Source of the DNA: Plazaster borealis
Lineage: Eukaryota > Echinodermata > Asteroidea > Forcipulatida > Labidiasteridae
DNA length: 64,000 nt
Direction: 5' to 3'
Assembly (NCBI GenBank): GCA_021014325.1
Contig: JAJGQC010000735.1
Location: 25,828 to 89,827 of the forward strand
In this document: positions 1 to 15,000 of the stretch, piece by piece
How the letters are laid out: every line of letters begins with the position of its first letter
How positions within the stretch are numbered: the stretch's first letter is position 1
The notes under the pieces: generated by a model
What the model saw: the letters and a program-made list of their open reading frames with translations, nothing else
Told to the model about the DNA's origin: nothing
Database searches by the model: none
Position numbers and translations under genes: made by a program

Positions 1-3000
1 AGGTACAAACTGGGTCGCTCTAGCACGCTTGGCTCGGGAGCTATGGTCAAAGACAGCGCAGAGTTTATGTCAAATCTTTTCTCGGCAGAAATTTTCTTGC
101 GTGTGTTAGTATAGGCAGCCCCAGTTAGTTATTTGGTGGCGCGAGTAGCCCTACTCCCTGGCCGCTCGCCTCGCCTACAAAGCCGTCACAGACACACAAC
201 CAAAACCAGTCGAGAGCCCTTGAGATGGGCTTTCCAACGGTATAAAACTTGTGCAAATCCAACAATATTCTGAGGGTGATCTGACCGTCCTTAACTTGTG
301 TTTGTCTCTTTGACAGCTCTGTGTACAAAAATCCCGTTGAACATGCTCTTGAGCAGCATTCGAGCATCACCACTTGCTGGTCGTTTCCGGTCCGAAGATG
401 GCGCAGAGTGACCACAAAAGCCCGATTTTCGGATGCAGGGATATGTCAGGCACAGGCAGGTACAAACTGGGTCGCTCTAGCACGCTTGGCTCGGGAGCTA
501 TGGTCAAAGACAGCGCAGAGTTTATGTCAAATCTTTTTCGGCAGAAATTTTCTTGCGTGTGTTAGTATAGGCAGCCCCAGTTAGTTATTTGGTGGCGCGA
601 GTAGCCCTACTCCCTGGCCGCTCGCCTCGCCTACAAAGCCGTCACAGACACACAACCAAAACCAGTCGAGAGCCCTTGAGATGGGCTTTCCAACGGTATA
701 AAACTTGTGCAAATCCAACAATATTCTGAGGGTGATCTGACCGTCCTTAACTTGTGTTTGTCTCTTTGACAGCTCTGTGTACAAAAATCCCGTTGAACAT
801 GCTCTTGAGCAGCATTCGAGCATCACCACTTGCTGGTCGTTTCCGGTCCGAAGATGGCGCAGAGTGACCACAAAAGCCCGATTTTCGGATGCAGGGATAT
901 GTCAGGCACAGGCAGGTACAAACTGGGTCGCTCTAGCACGCTTGGCTCGGGAGCTATGGTCAAAGACAGCGCAGAGTTTATGTCAAATCTTTTTCGGCAG
1001 AAATTTTCTTGCGTGTGTTAGTATAGGCAGCCCCAGTTAGTTATTTGGTGGCGCGAGTAGCCCTACTCCTTGGCCGCTCGCCTCGCCTACAAAGCCGTCA
1101 CAGACACACAACCAAAACCAGTCGAGAGCCCTTGAGATGGGCTTTCCAACGGTATAAAACTTGTGCAAATCCAACAATATTCTGAGGGTGATCTGACCGT
1201 CCTTAACTTGTGTTTGTCTCTTTGACAGCTCTGTGTACAAAAATCCCGTTGAACATGCTCTTGAGCAGCATTCGAAGCATCACCACTTGCTGGTCGTTTC
1301 CGGTCCGAAGATGGCGCAGAGTGACCACAAAAGCCCGATTTTCGGATGCAGGGATATGTCAGGCACAGGCAGGTACAAACTGGGTCGCTCTAGCACGCTT
1401 GGCTCGGGAGCTATGGTCAAAGACAGCGCAGAGTTTATGTCAAATCTATTTTCGGCAGAAATTTTCTTGCGTGTGTTAGTATAGGCAGCCCCAGTTAGTT
1501 ATTTGGTGGCGCGAGTAGCCCTACTCCCTGGCCGCTCGCCTCGCCTACAAAGCCGTCACAGACACACAACCAAAACCAGTCGAGAGCCCTTGAGATGGGC
1601 TTTCCAACGGTATAAAACTTGTGCAAATCCAACAATATTCTGAGGGTGATCTGACCGTCCTTAACTTGTGTTTGTCTCTTTGACAGCTCTGTGTACAAAA
1701 ATCCCGTTGAACATGCTCTTGAGCAGCATTCGGAGCATCACCACTTGCTGGTCGTTTCCGGTCCGAAGATGGCGCAGAGTGACCACAAAAGCCCGATTTT
1801 CGGATGCAGGGATATGTCAGGCACAGGCAGGTACAAACTGGGTCGCTCTAGCACGCTTGGCTCGGGAGCTATGGTCAAAGACAGCGCAGAGTTTATGTCA
1901 AATCTTTTTTCGGCAGAAATTTTCTTGCGTGTGTTAGTATAGGCAGCCCCAGTTAGTTATTTGGTGGCGCGAGTAGCCCTACTCCTTGGCCGCTCGCCTC
2001 GCCTACAAAGCCGTCACAGACACACAACCAAAACCAGTCGAGAGCCCTTGAGATGGGCTTTCCAACGGTATAAAACTTGTGCAAATCCAACAATATTCTG
2101 AGGGTGATCTGACCGTCCTTAACTTGTGTTTGTCTCTTTGACAGCTCTGTGTACAAAAATCCCGTTGAACATGCTCTTGAGCAGCATTCGGAGCATCACC
2201 ACTTGCTGGTCGTTTCCGGTCCGAAGATGGCGCAGAGTGACCACAAAAGCCCGATTTTCGGATGCAGGGATATGTCAGGCACAGGCAGGTACAAACTGGG
2301 TCGCTCTAGCACGCTTGGCTCGGGAGCTATGGTCAAAGACAGCGCAGAGTTTATGTCAAATCTTTTTCGGCAGAAATTTTCTTGCGTGTGTTAGTATAGG
2401 CAGCCCCAGTTAGTTATTTGGTGGCGCGAGTAGCCCTACTCCCTGGCCGCTCGCCTCGCCTACAAAGCCGTCACAGACACACAACCAAAACCAGTCGAGA
2501 GCCCTTGAGATGGGCTTTCCAACGGTATAAAACTTGTGCAAATCCAACAATATTCTGAGGGTGATCTGACCGTCCTTAACTTGTGTTTGTCTCTTTGACA
2601 GCTCTGTGTACAAAAATCCCGTTGAACATGCTCTTGAGCAGCATTCGGAGCATCACCACTTGCTGGTCGTTTCCGGTCCGAAGATGGCGCAGAGTGACCA
2701 CAAAAGCCCGATTTTCGGATGCAGGGATATGTCAGGCACAGGCAGGTACAAACTGGGTCGCTCTAGCACGCTTGGCTCGGGAGCTATGGTCAAAGACAGC
2801 GCAGAGTTTATGTCAAATCTTTTTCGGCAGAAATTTTCTTGCGTGTGTTAGTATAGGCAGCCCCAGTTAGTTATTTGGTGGCGCGAGTAGCCCTACTCCT
2901 GGCCGCTCGCCTCGCCTACAAAGCCGTCACAGACACACAACCAAAACCAGTCGAGAGCCCTTGAGATGGGCTTTCCAACGGTATAAAACTTGTGCAAATC

Positions 3001-6000
3001 CAACAATATTCTGAGGGTGATCTGACCGTCCTTAACTTGTGTTTGTCTCTTTGACAGCTCTGTGTACAAAAATCCCGTTGAACATGCTCTTGAGCAGCAT
3101 TCGGAGCATCACCACTTGCTGGTCGTTTCCGGTCCGAAGATGGCGCAGAGTGACCACAAAAGCCCGATTTTCGGATGCAGGGATATGTCAGGCACAGGCA
3201 GGTACAAACTGGGTCGCTCTAGCACGCTTGGCTCGGGAGCTATGGTCAAAGACAGCGCAGAGTTTATGTCAAATCTTTTTCGGCAGAAATTTTCTTGCGT
3301 GTGTTAGTATAGGCAGCCCCAGTTAGTTATTTGGTGGCGCGAGTAGCCCTACTCCTGGCCGCTCGCCTCGCCTACAAAGCCGTCACAGACACACAACCAA
3401 AACCAGTCGAGAGCCCTTGAGATGGGCTTTCCAACGGTATAAAACTTGTGCAAATCCAACAATATTCTGAGGGTGATCTGACCGTCCTTAACTTGTGTTT
3501 GTCTCTTTGACAGCTCTGTGTACAAAAATCCCGTTGAACATGCTCTTGAGCAGCATTCGGAGCATCACCACTTGCTGGTCGTTTCCGGTCCGAAGATGGC
3601 GCAGAGTGACCACAAAAGCCCGATTTTCGGATGCAGGGATATGTCAGGCACAGGCAGGTACAAACTGGGTCGCTCTAGCACGCTTGGCTCGGGAGCTATG
3701 GTCAAAGACAGCGCAGAGTTTATGTCAAATCTTTTTCGGCAGAAATTTTCTTGCGTGTGTTAGTATAGGCAGCCCCAGTTAGTTATTTGGTGGCGCGAGT
3801 AGCCCTACTCCCTGGCCGCTCGCCTCGCCTACAAAGCCGTCACAGACACACAACCAAAACCAGTCGAGAGCCCTTGAGATGGGCTTTCCAACGGTATAAA
3901 ACTTGTGCAAATCCAACAATATTCTGAGGGTGATCTGACCGTCCTTAACTTGTGTTTGTCTCTTTGACAGCTCTGTGTACAAAAATCCCGTTGAACATGC
4001 TCTTGAGCAGCATTCGGAGCATCACCACTTGCTGGTCGTTTCCGGTCCGAAGATGGCGCAGAGTGACCACAAAAGCCCGATTTTCGGATGCAGGGATATG
4101 TCAGGCACAGGCAGGTACAAACTGGGTCGCTCTAGCACGCTTGGCTCGGGAGCTATGGTCAAAGACAGCGCAGAGTTTATGTCAAATCATTTTTCGGCAT
4201 AAATTTTCTTGCGTGTGTTAGTATAGGCAGCCCCAGTTAGTTATTTGGTGGCGCGAGTAGCCCTACTCCCAGGCCGCTCGCCTCGCCTACAAAGCCGTCA
4301 CAGACACACAACCAAAACCAGTCGAGAGCCCTTGAGATGGGCTTTCCAACGGTATAAAACTTGTGCAAATCCAACAATATTCTGAGGGTGATCTGACCGT
4401 CCTTAACTTGTGTTTGTCTCTTTGACAGCTCTGTGTACAAAAATCCCGTTGAACATGCTCTTGAGCAGCATTCGGAGCATCACCACTTGCTGGTCGTTTC
4501 CGGTCCGAAGATGGCGCAGAGTGACCACAAAAGCCCGATTTTCGGATGCAGGGATATGTCAGGCACAGGCAGGTACAAACTGGGTCGCTCTAGCACGCTT
4601 GGCTCGGGAGCTATGGTCAAAGACAGCGCAGAGTTTATGTCAAATCTTTTTCGGCAGAAATTTTCTTGCGTGTGTTAGTATAGGCAGCCCCAGTTAGTTA
4701 TTTGGTGGCGCGAGTAGCCCTACTCCTGGCCGCTCGCCTCGCCTACAAAGCCGTCACAGACACACAACCAAAACCAGTCGAGAGCCCTTGAGATGGGCTT
4801 TCCAACGGTATAAAACTTGTGCAAATCCAACAATATTCTGAGGGTGATCTGACCGTCCTTAACTTGTGTTTGTCTCTTTGACAGCTCTGTGTACAAAAAT
4901 CCCGTTGAACATGCTCTTGAGCAGCATTCGAAGCATCCCCACTTGCTGGTCGTTTCCGGTCCGAAGATGGCGCAGAGTGACCACAAAAGCCCGATTTTCG
5001 GATGCAGGGATATGTCAGGCACAGGCAGGTACAAACTGGGTCGCTCTAGCACGCTTGGCTCGGGAGCTATGGTCAAAGACAGCGCAGAGTTTATGTCAAA
5101 TCTTTTTCGGCAGAAATTTTCTTGCGTGTGTTAGTATAGGCAGCCCCAGTTAGTTATTTGGTGGCGCGAGTAGCCCTACTCCCTGGCCGCTCGCCTCGCC
5201 TACAAAGCCGTCACAGACACACAACCAAAACCAGTCGAGAGCCCTTGAGATGGGCTTTCCAACGGTATAAAACTTGTGCAAATCCAACAATATTCTGAGG
5301 GTGATCTGACCGTCCTTAACTTGTGTTTGTCTCTTTGACAGCTCTGTGTACAAAAATCCCGTTGAACATGCTCTTGAGCAGCATTCGGAGCATCACCACT
5401 TGCTGGTCGTTTCCGGTCCGAAGATGGCGCAGAGTGACCACAAAAGCCCGATTTTCGGATGCAGGGATATGTCAGGCACAGGCAGGTACAAACTGGGTCG
5501 CTCTAGCACGCTTGGCTCGGGAGCTATGGTCAAAGACAGCGCAGAGTTTATGTCAAATCTTTTTCGGCAGAAATTTTCTTGCGTGTGTTAGTATAGGCAG
5601 CCCCAGTTAGTTATTTGGTGGCGCGAGTAGCCCTACTCCCTGGCCGCTCGCCTCGCCTACAAAGCCGTCACAGACACACAACCAAAACCAGTCGAGAGCC
5701 CTTGAGATGGGCTTTCCAACGGTATAAAACTTGTGCAAATCCAACAATATTCTGAGGGTGATCTGACCGTCCTTAACTTGTGTTTGTCTCTTTGACAGCT
5801 CTGTGTACAAAAATCCCGTTGAACATGCTCTTGAGCAGCATTCGAAGCATCCCCACTTGCTGGTCGTTTCCGGTCCGAAGATGGCGCAGAGTGACCACAA
5901 AAGCCCGATTTTCGGATGCAGGGATATGTCAGGCACAGGCAGGTACAAACTGGGTCGCTCTAGCACGCTTGGCTCGGGAGCTATGGTCAAAGACAGCGCA

Positions 6001-9000
6001 GAGTTTATGTCAAATCTTTTATCGGCAGAAATTTTCTTGCGTGTGTTAGTATAGGCAGCCCCAGTTAGTTATTTGGTGGCGCGAGTAGCCCTACTCCCTG
6101 GCCGCTCGCCTCGCCTACAAAGCCGTCACAGACACACAACCAAAACCAGTCGAGAGCCCTTGAGATGGGCTTTCCAACGGTATAAAACTTGTGCAAATCC
6201 AACAATATTCTGAGGGTGATCTGACCGTCCTTAACTTGTGTTTGTCTCTTTGACAGCTCTGTGTACAAAAATCCCGTTGAACATGCTCTTGAGCAGCATT
6301 CGAAGCATCCCCACTTGCTGGTCGTTTCCGGTCCGAAGATGGCGCAGAGTGACCACAAAAGCCCGATTTTCGGATGCAGGGATATGTCAGGCACAGGCAG
6401 GTACAAACTGGGTCGCTCTAGCACGCTTGGCTCGGGAGCTATGGTCAAAGACAGCGCAGAGTTTATGTCAAATCTTTTTTCGGCAGAAATTTTCTTGCGT
6501 GTGTTAGTATAGGCAGCCCCAGTTAGTTATTTGGTGGCGCGAGTAGCCCTACTCCCTGGCCGCTCGCCTCGCCTACAAAGCCGTCACAGACACACAACCA
6601 AAACCAGTCGAGAGCCCTTGAGATGGGCTTTCCAACGGTATAAAACTTGTGCAAATCCAACAATATTCTGAGGGTGATCTGACCGTCCTTAACTTGTGTT
6701 TGTCTCTTTGACAGCTCTGTGTACAAAAATCCCGTTGAACATGCTCTTGAGCAGCATTCGGAGCATCACCACTTGCTGGTCGTTTCCGGTCCGAAGATGG
6801 CGCAGAGTGACCACAAAAGCCCGATTTTCGGATGCAGGGATATGTCAGGCACAGGCAGGTACAAACTGGGTCGCTCTAGCACGCTTGGCTCGGGAGCTAT
6901 GGTCAAAGACAGCGCAGAGTTTATGTCAAATCTTTTTTTCGGCAGAAATTTTCTTGCGTGTGTTAGTATAGGCAGCCCCAGTTAGTTATTTGGTGGCGCG
7001 AGTAGCCCTACTCCCTGGCCGCTCGCCTCGCCTACAAAGCCGTCACAGACACACAACCAAAACCAGTCGAGAGCCCTTGAGATGGGCTTTCCAACGGTAT
7101 AAAACTTGTGCAAATCCAACAATATTCTGAGGGTGATCTGACCGTCCTTAACTTGTGTTTGTCTCTTTGACAGCTCTGTGTACAAAAATCCCGTTGAACA
7201 TGCTCTTGAGCAGCATTCGGAGCATCACCACTTGCTGGTCGTTTCCGGTCCGAAGATGGCGCAGAGTGACCACAAAAGCCCGATTTTCGGATGCAGGGAT
7301 ATGTCAGGCACAGGCAGGTACAAACTGGGTCGCTCTAGCACGCTTGGCTCGGGAGCTATGGTCAAAGACAGCGCAGAGTTTATGTCAAATCTTTTTTCGG
7401 CAGAAATTTTCTTGCGTGTGTTAGTATAGGCAGCCCCAGTTAGTTATTTGGTGGCGCGAGTAGCCCTACTCCCTGGCCGCTCGCCTCGCCTACAAAGCCG
7501 TCACAGACACACAACCAAAACCAGTCGAGAGCCCTTGAGATGGGCTTTCCAACGGTATAAAACTTGTGCAAATCCAACAATATTCTGAGGGTGATCTGAC
7601 CGTCCTTAACTTGTGTTTGTCTCTTTGACAGCTCTGTGTACAAAAATCCCGTTGAACATGCTCTTGAGCAGCATTCGGGCATCACCACTTGCTGGTCGTT
7701 TCCGGTCCGAAGATGGCGCAGAGTGACCACAAAAGCCCGATTTTCGGATGCAGGGATATGTCAGGCACAGGCAGGTACAAACTGGGTCGCTCTAGCACGC
7801 TTGGCTCGGGAGCTATGGTCAAAGACAGCGCAGAGTTTATGTCAAATCTTTTTCGGCAGAAATTTTCTTGCGTGTGTTAGTATAGGCAGCCCCAGTTAGT
7901 TATTTGGTGGCGCGAGTAGCCCTACTCCCTGGCCGCTCGCCTCGCCTACAAAGCCGTCACAGACACACAACCAAAACCAGTCGAGAGCCCTTGAGATGGG
8001 CTTTCCAACGGTATAAAACTTGTGCAAATCCAACAATATTCTGAGGGTGATCTGACCGTCCTTAACTTGTGTTTGTCTCTTTGACAGCTCTGTGTACAAA
8101 AATCCCGTTGAACATGCTCTTGAGCAGCATTCGGAGCATCACCACTTGCTGGTCGTTTCCGGTCCGAAGATGGCGCAGAGTGACCACAAAAGCCCGATTT
8201 TCGGATGCAGGGATATGTCAGGCACAGGCAGGTACAAACTGGGTCGCTCTAGCACGCTTGGCTCGGGAGCTATGGTCAAAGACAGCGCAGAGTTTATGTC
8301 AAATCTTTTTCGGCAGAAATTTTCTTGCGTGTGTTAGTATAGGCAGCCCCAGTTAGTTATTTGGTGGCGCGAGTAGCCCTACTCCCTGGCCGCTCGCCTC
8401 GCCTACAAAGCCGTCACAGACACACAACCAAAACCAGTCGAGAGCCCTTGAGATGGGCTTTCCAACGGTATAAAACTTGTGCAAATCCAACAATATTCTG
8501 AGGGTGATCTGACCGTCCTTAACTTGTGTTTGTCTCTTTGACAGCTCTGTGTACAAAAATCCCGTTGAACATGCTCTTGAGCAGCATTCGGAGCATCACC
8601 ACTTGCTGGTCGTTTCCGGTCCGAAGATGGCGCAGAGTGACCACAAAAGCCCGATTTTCGGATGCAGGGATATGTCAGGCACAGGCAGGTACAAACTGGG
8701 TCGCTCTAGCACGCTTGGCTCGGGAGCTATGGTCAAAGACAGCGCAGAGTTTATGTCAAATCTTTTTCGGCAGAAATTTTCTTGCGTGTGTTAGTATAGG
8801 CAGCCCCAGTTAGTTATTTGGTGGCGCGAGTAGCCCTACTCCCTGGCCGCTCGCCTCGCCTACAAAGCCGTCACAGACACACAACCAAAACCAGTCGAGA
8901 GCCCTTGAGATGGGCTTTCCAACGGTATAAAACTTGTGCAAATCCAACAATATTCTGAGGGTGATCTGACCGTCCTTAACTTGTGTTTGTCTCTTTGACA

Positions 9001-12000
9001 GCTCTGTGTACAAAAATCCCGTTGAACATGCTCTTGAGCAGCATTCGGAGCATCACCACTTGCTGGTCGTTTCCGGTCCGAAGATGGCGCAGAGTGACCA
9101 CAAAAGCCCGATTTTCGGATGCAGGGATATGTCAGGCACAGGCAGGTACAAACTGGGTCGCTCTAGCACGCTTGGCTCGGGAGCTATGGTCAAAGACAGC
9201 GCAGAGTTTATGTCAAATCATATTTCGGCAGAAATTTTCTTGCGTGTGTTAGTATAGGCAGCCCCAGTTAGTTATTTGGTGGCGCGAGTAGCCCTACTCC
9301 CTGGCCGCTCGCCTCGCCTACAAAGCCGTCACAGACACACAACCAAAACCAGTCGAGAGCCCTTGAGATGGGCTTTCCAACGGTATAAAACTTGTGCAAA
9401 TCCAACAATATTCTGAGGGTGATCTGACCGTCCTTAACTTGTGTTTGTCTCTTTGACAGCTCTGTGTACAAAAATCCCGTTGAACATGCTCTTGAGCAGC
9501 ATTCGGAGCATCACCACTTGCTGGTCGTTTCCGGTCCGAAGATGGCGCAGAGTGACCACAAAAGCCCGATTTTCGGATGCAGGGATATGTCAGGCACAGG
9601 CAGGTACAAACTGGGTCGCTCTAGCACGCTTGGCTCGGGAGCTATGGTCAAAGACAGCGCAGAGTTTATGTCAAATTTTTTTCGGCAGAAATTTTCTTGC
9701 GTGTGTTAGTATAGGCAGCCCCAGTTAGTTATTTGGTGGCGCGAGTAGCCCTACTCCCTGGCCGCTCGCCTCGCCTACAAAGCCGTCACAGACACACAAC
9801 CAAAACCAGTCGAGAGCCCTTGAGATGGGCTTTCCAACGGTATAAAACTTGTGCAAATCCAACAATATTCTGAGGGTGATCTGACCGTCCTTAACTTGTG
9901 TTTGTCTCTTTGACAGCTCTGTGTACAAAAATCCCGTTGAACATGCTCTTGAGCAGCATTCGAGCATCACCACTTGCTGGTCGTTTCCGGTCCGAAGATG
10001 GCGCAGAGTGACCACAAAAGCCCGATTTTCGGATGCAGGGATATGTCAGGCACAGGCAGGTACAAACTGGGTCGCTCTAGCACGCTTGGCTCGGGAGCTA
10101 TGGTCAAAGACAGCGCAGAGTTTATGTCAAATCTTTTTCGGCAGAAATTTTCTTGCGTGTGTTAGTATAGGCAGCCCCAGTTAGTTATTTGGTGGCGCGA
10201 GTAGCCCTACTCCCTGGCCGCTCGCCTCGCCTACAAAGCCGTCACAGACACACAACCAAAACCAGTCGAGAGCCCTTGAGATGGGCTTTCCAACGGTATA
10301 AAACTTGTGCAAATCCAACAATATTCTGAGGGTGATCTGACCGTCCTTAACTTGTGTTTGTCTCTTTGACAGCTCTGTGTACAAAAATCCCGTTGAACAT
10401 GCTCTTGAGCAGCATTCGAGCATCACCACTTGCTGGTCGTTTCCGGTCCGAAGATGGCGCAGAGTGACCACAAAAGCCCGATTTTCGGATGCAGGGATAT
10501 GTCAGGCACAGGCAGGTACAAACTGGGTCGCTCTAGCACGCTTGGCTCGGGAGCTATGGTCAAAGACAGCGCAGAGTTTATGTCAAATCTTTTTCGGCAG
10601 AAATTTTCTTGCGTGTGTTAGTATAGGCAGCCCCAGTTAGTTATTTGGTGGCGCGAGTAGCCCTACTCCTGGCCGCTCGCCTCGCCTACAAAGCCGTCAC
10701 AGACACACAACCAAAACCAGTCGAGAGCCCTTGAGATGGGCTTTCCAACGGTATAAAACTTGTGCAAATCCAACAATATTCTGAGGGTGATCTGACCGTC
10801 CTTAACTTGTGTTTGTCTCTTTGACAGCTCTGTGTACAAAAATCCCGTTGAACATGCTCTTGAGCAGCATTCGGAGCATCACCACTTGCTGGTCGTTTCC
10901 GGTCCGAAGATGGCGCAGAGTGACCACAAAAGCCCGATTTTCGGATGCAGGGATATGTCAGGCACAGGCAGGTACAAACTGGGTCGCTCTAGCACGCTTG
11001 GCTCGGGAGCTATGGTCAAAGACAGCGCAGAGTTTATGTCAAATCTTTTTCGGCAGAAATTTTCTTGCGTGTGTTAGTATAGGCAGCCCCAGTTAGTTAT
11101 TTGGTGGCGCGAGTAGCCCTACTCCCTGGCCGCTCGCCTCGCCTACAAAGCCGTCACAGACACACAACCAAAACCAGTCGAGAGCCCTTGAGATGGGCTT
11201 TCCAACGGTATAAAACTTGTGCAAATCCAACAATATTCTGAGGGTGATCTGACCGTCCTTAACTTGTGTTTGTCTCTTTGACAGCTCTGTGTACAAAAAT
11301 CCCGTTGAACATGCTCTTGAGCAGCATTCGGAGCATCACCACTTGCTGGTCGTTTCCGGTCCGAAGATGGCGCAGAGTGACCACAAAAGCCCGATTTTCG
11401 GATGCAGGGATATGTCAGGCACAGGCAGGTACAAACTGGGTCGCTCTAGCACGCTTGGCTCGGGAGCTATGGTCAAAGACAGCGCAGAGTTTATGTCAAA
11501 TCTTTTTCGGCAGAAATTTTCTTGCGTGTGTTAGTATAGGCAGCCCCAGTTAGTTATTTGGTGGCGCGAGTAGCCCTACTCCTGGCCGCTCGCCTCGCCT
11601 ACAAAGCCGTCACAGACACACAACCAAAACCAGTCGAGAGCCCTTGAGATGGGCTTTCCAACGGTATAAAACTTGTGCAAATCCAACAATATTCTGAGGG
11701 TGATCTGACCGTCCTTAACTTGTGTTTGTCTCTTTGACAGCTCTGTGTACAAAAATCCCGTTGAACATGCTCTTGAGCAGCATTCGAAGCATCCCCACTT
11801 GCTGGTCGTTTCCGGTCCGAAGATGGCGCAGAGTGACCACAAAAGCCCGATTTTCGGATGCAGGGATATGTCAGGCACAGGCAGGTACAAACTGGGTCGC
11901 TCTAGCACGCTTGGCTCGGGAGCTATGGTCAAAGACAGCGCAGAGTTTATGTCAAATCTTTTTCGGCAGAAATTTTCTTGCGTGTGTTAGTATAGGCAGC

Positions 12001-15000
12001 CCCAGTTAGTTATTTGGTGGCGCGAGTAGCCCTACTCCTTGGCCGCTCGCCTCGCCTACAAAGCCGTCACAGACACACAACCAAAACCAGTCGAGAGCCC
12101 TTGAGATGGGCTTTCCAACGGTATAAAACTTGTGCAAATCCAACAATATTCTGAGGGTGATCTGACCGTCCTTAACTTGTGTTTGTCTCTTTGACAGCTC
12201 TGTGTACAAAAATCCCGTTGAACATGCTCTTGAGCAGCATTCGAGCATCACCACTTGCTGGTCGTTTCCGGTCCGAAGATGGCGCAGAGTGACCACAAAA
12301 GCCCGATTTTCGGATGCAGGGATATGTCAGGCACAGGCAGGTACAAACTGGGTCGCTCTAGCACGCTTGGCTCGGGAGCTATGGTCAAAGACAGCGCAGA
12401 GTTTATGTCAAATCTTTTTCGGCAGAAATTTTCTTGCGTGTGTTAGTATAGGCAGCCCCAGTTAGTTATTTGGTGGCGCGAGTAGCCCTACTCCCTGGCC
12501 GCTCGCCTCGCCTACAAAGCCGTCACAGACACACAACCAAAACCAGTCGAGAGCCCTTGAGATGGGCTTTCCAACGGTATAAAACTTGTGCAAATCCAAC
12601 AATATTCTGAGGGTGATCTGACCGTCCTTAACTTGTGTTTGTCTCTTTGACAGCTCTGTGTACAAAAATCCCGTTGAACATGCTCTTGAGCAGCATTCCG
12701 AGCATCACCACTTGCTGGTCGTTTCCGGTCCGAAGATGGCGCAGAGTGACCACAAAAGCCCGATTTTCGGATGCAGGGATATGTCAGGCACAGGCAGGTA
12801 CAAACTGGGTCGCTCTAGCACGCTTGGCTCGGGAGCTATGGTCAAAGACAGCGCAGAGTTTATGTCAAATCTTTTTCGGCAGAAATTTTCTTGCGTGTGT
12901 TAGTATAGGCAGCCCCAGTTAGTTATTTGGTGGCGCGAGTAGCCCTACTCCCTGGCCGCTCGCCTCGCCTACAAAGCCGTCACAGACACACAACCAAAAC
13001 CAGTCGAGAGCCCTTGAGATGGGCTTTCCAACGGTATAAAACTTGTGCAAATCCAACAATATTCTGAGGGTGATCTGACCGTCCTTAACTTGTGTTTGTC
13101 TCTTTGACAGCTCTGTGTACAAAAATCCCGTTGAACATGCTCTTGAGCAGCATTCGGAGCATCACCACTTGCTGGTCGTTTCCGGTCCGAAGATGGCGCA
13201 GAGTGACCACAAAAGCCCGATTTTCGGATGCAGGGATATGTCAGGCACAGGCAGGTACAAACTGGGTCGCTCTAGCACGCTTGGCTCGGGAGCTATGGTC
13301 AAAGACAGCGCAGAGTTTATGTCAAATCTTTTTCGGCAGAAATTTTCTTGCGTGTGTTAGTATAGGCAGCCCCAGTTAGTTATTTGGTGGCGCGAGTAGC
13401 CCTACTCCTTGGCCGCTCGCCTCGCCTACAAAGCCGTCACAGACACACAACCAAAACCAGTCGAGAGCCCTTGAGATGGGCTTTCCAACGGTATAAAACT
13501 TGTGCAAATCCAACAATATTCTGAGGGTGATCTGACCGTCCTTAACTTGTGTTTGTCTCTTTGACAGCTCTGTGTACAAAAATCCCGTTGAACATGCTCT
13601 TGAGCAGCATTCGAGCATCACCACTTGCTGGTCGTTTCCGGTCCGAAGATGGCGCAGAGTGACCACAAAAGCCCGATTTTCGGATGCAGGGATATGTCAG
13701 GCACAGGCAGGTACAAACTGGGTCGCTCTAGCACGCTTGGCTCGGGAGCTATGGTCAAAGACAGCGCAGAGTTTATGTCAAATCTTTTTCGGCAGAAATT
13801 TTCTTGCGTGTGTTAGTATAGGCAGCCCCAGTTAGTTATTTGGTGGCGCGAGTAGCCCTACTCCCTGGCCGCTCGCCTCGCCTACAAAGCCGTCACAGAC
13901 ACACAACCAAAACCAGTCGAGAGCCCTTGAGATGGGCTTTCCAACGGTATAAAACTTGTGCAAATCCAACAATATTCTGAGGGTGATCTGACCGTCCTTA
14001 ACTTGTGTTTGTCTCTTTGACAGCTCTGTGTACAAAAATCCCGTTGAACATGCTCTTGAGCAGCATTCGAGCATCACCACTTGCTGGTCGTTTCCGGTCC
14101 GAAGATGGCGCAGAGTGACCACAAAAGCCCGATTTTCGGATGCAGGGATATGTCAGGCACAGGCAGGTACAAACTGGGTCGCTCTAGCACGCTTGGCTCG
14201 GGAGCTATGGTCAAAGACAGCGCAGAGTTTATGTCAAATCTTTTTCGGCAGAAATTTTCTTGCGTGTGTTAGTATAGGCAGCCCCAGTTAGTTATTTGGT
14301 GGCGCGAGTAGCCCTACTCCTGGCCGCTCGCCTCGCCTACAAAGCCGTCACAGACACACAACCAAAACCAGTCGAGAGCCCTTGAGATGGGCTTTCCAAC
14401 GGTATAAAACTTGTGCAAATCCAACAATATTCTGAGGGTGATCTGACCGTCCTTAACTTGTGTTTGTCTCTTTGACAGCTCTGTGTACAAAAATCCCGTT
14501 GAACATGCTCTTGAGCAGCATTCGGAGCATCACCACTTGCTGGTCGTTTCCGGTCCGAAGATGGCGCAGAGTGACCACAAAAGCCCGATTTTCGGATGCA
14601 GGGATATGTCAGGCACAGGCAGGTACAAACTGGGTCGCTCTAGCACGCTTGGCTCGGGAGCTATGGTCAAAGACAGCGCAGAGTTTATGTCAAATCTTTT
14701 TCGGCAGAAATTTTCTTGCGTGTGTTAGTATAGGCAGCCCCAGTTAGTTATTTGGTGGCGCGAGTAGCCCTACTCCCTGGCCGCTCGCCTCGCCTACAAA
14801 GCCGTCACAGACACACAACCAAAACCAGTCGAGAGCCCTTGAGATGGGCTTTCCAACGGTATAAAACTTGTGCAAATCCAACAATATTCTGAGGGTGATC
14901 TGACCGTCCTTAACTTGTGTTTGTCTCTTTGACAGCTCTGTGTACAAAAATCCCGTTGAACATGCTCTTGAGCAGCATTCGGAGCATCACCACTTGCTGG

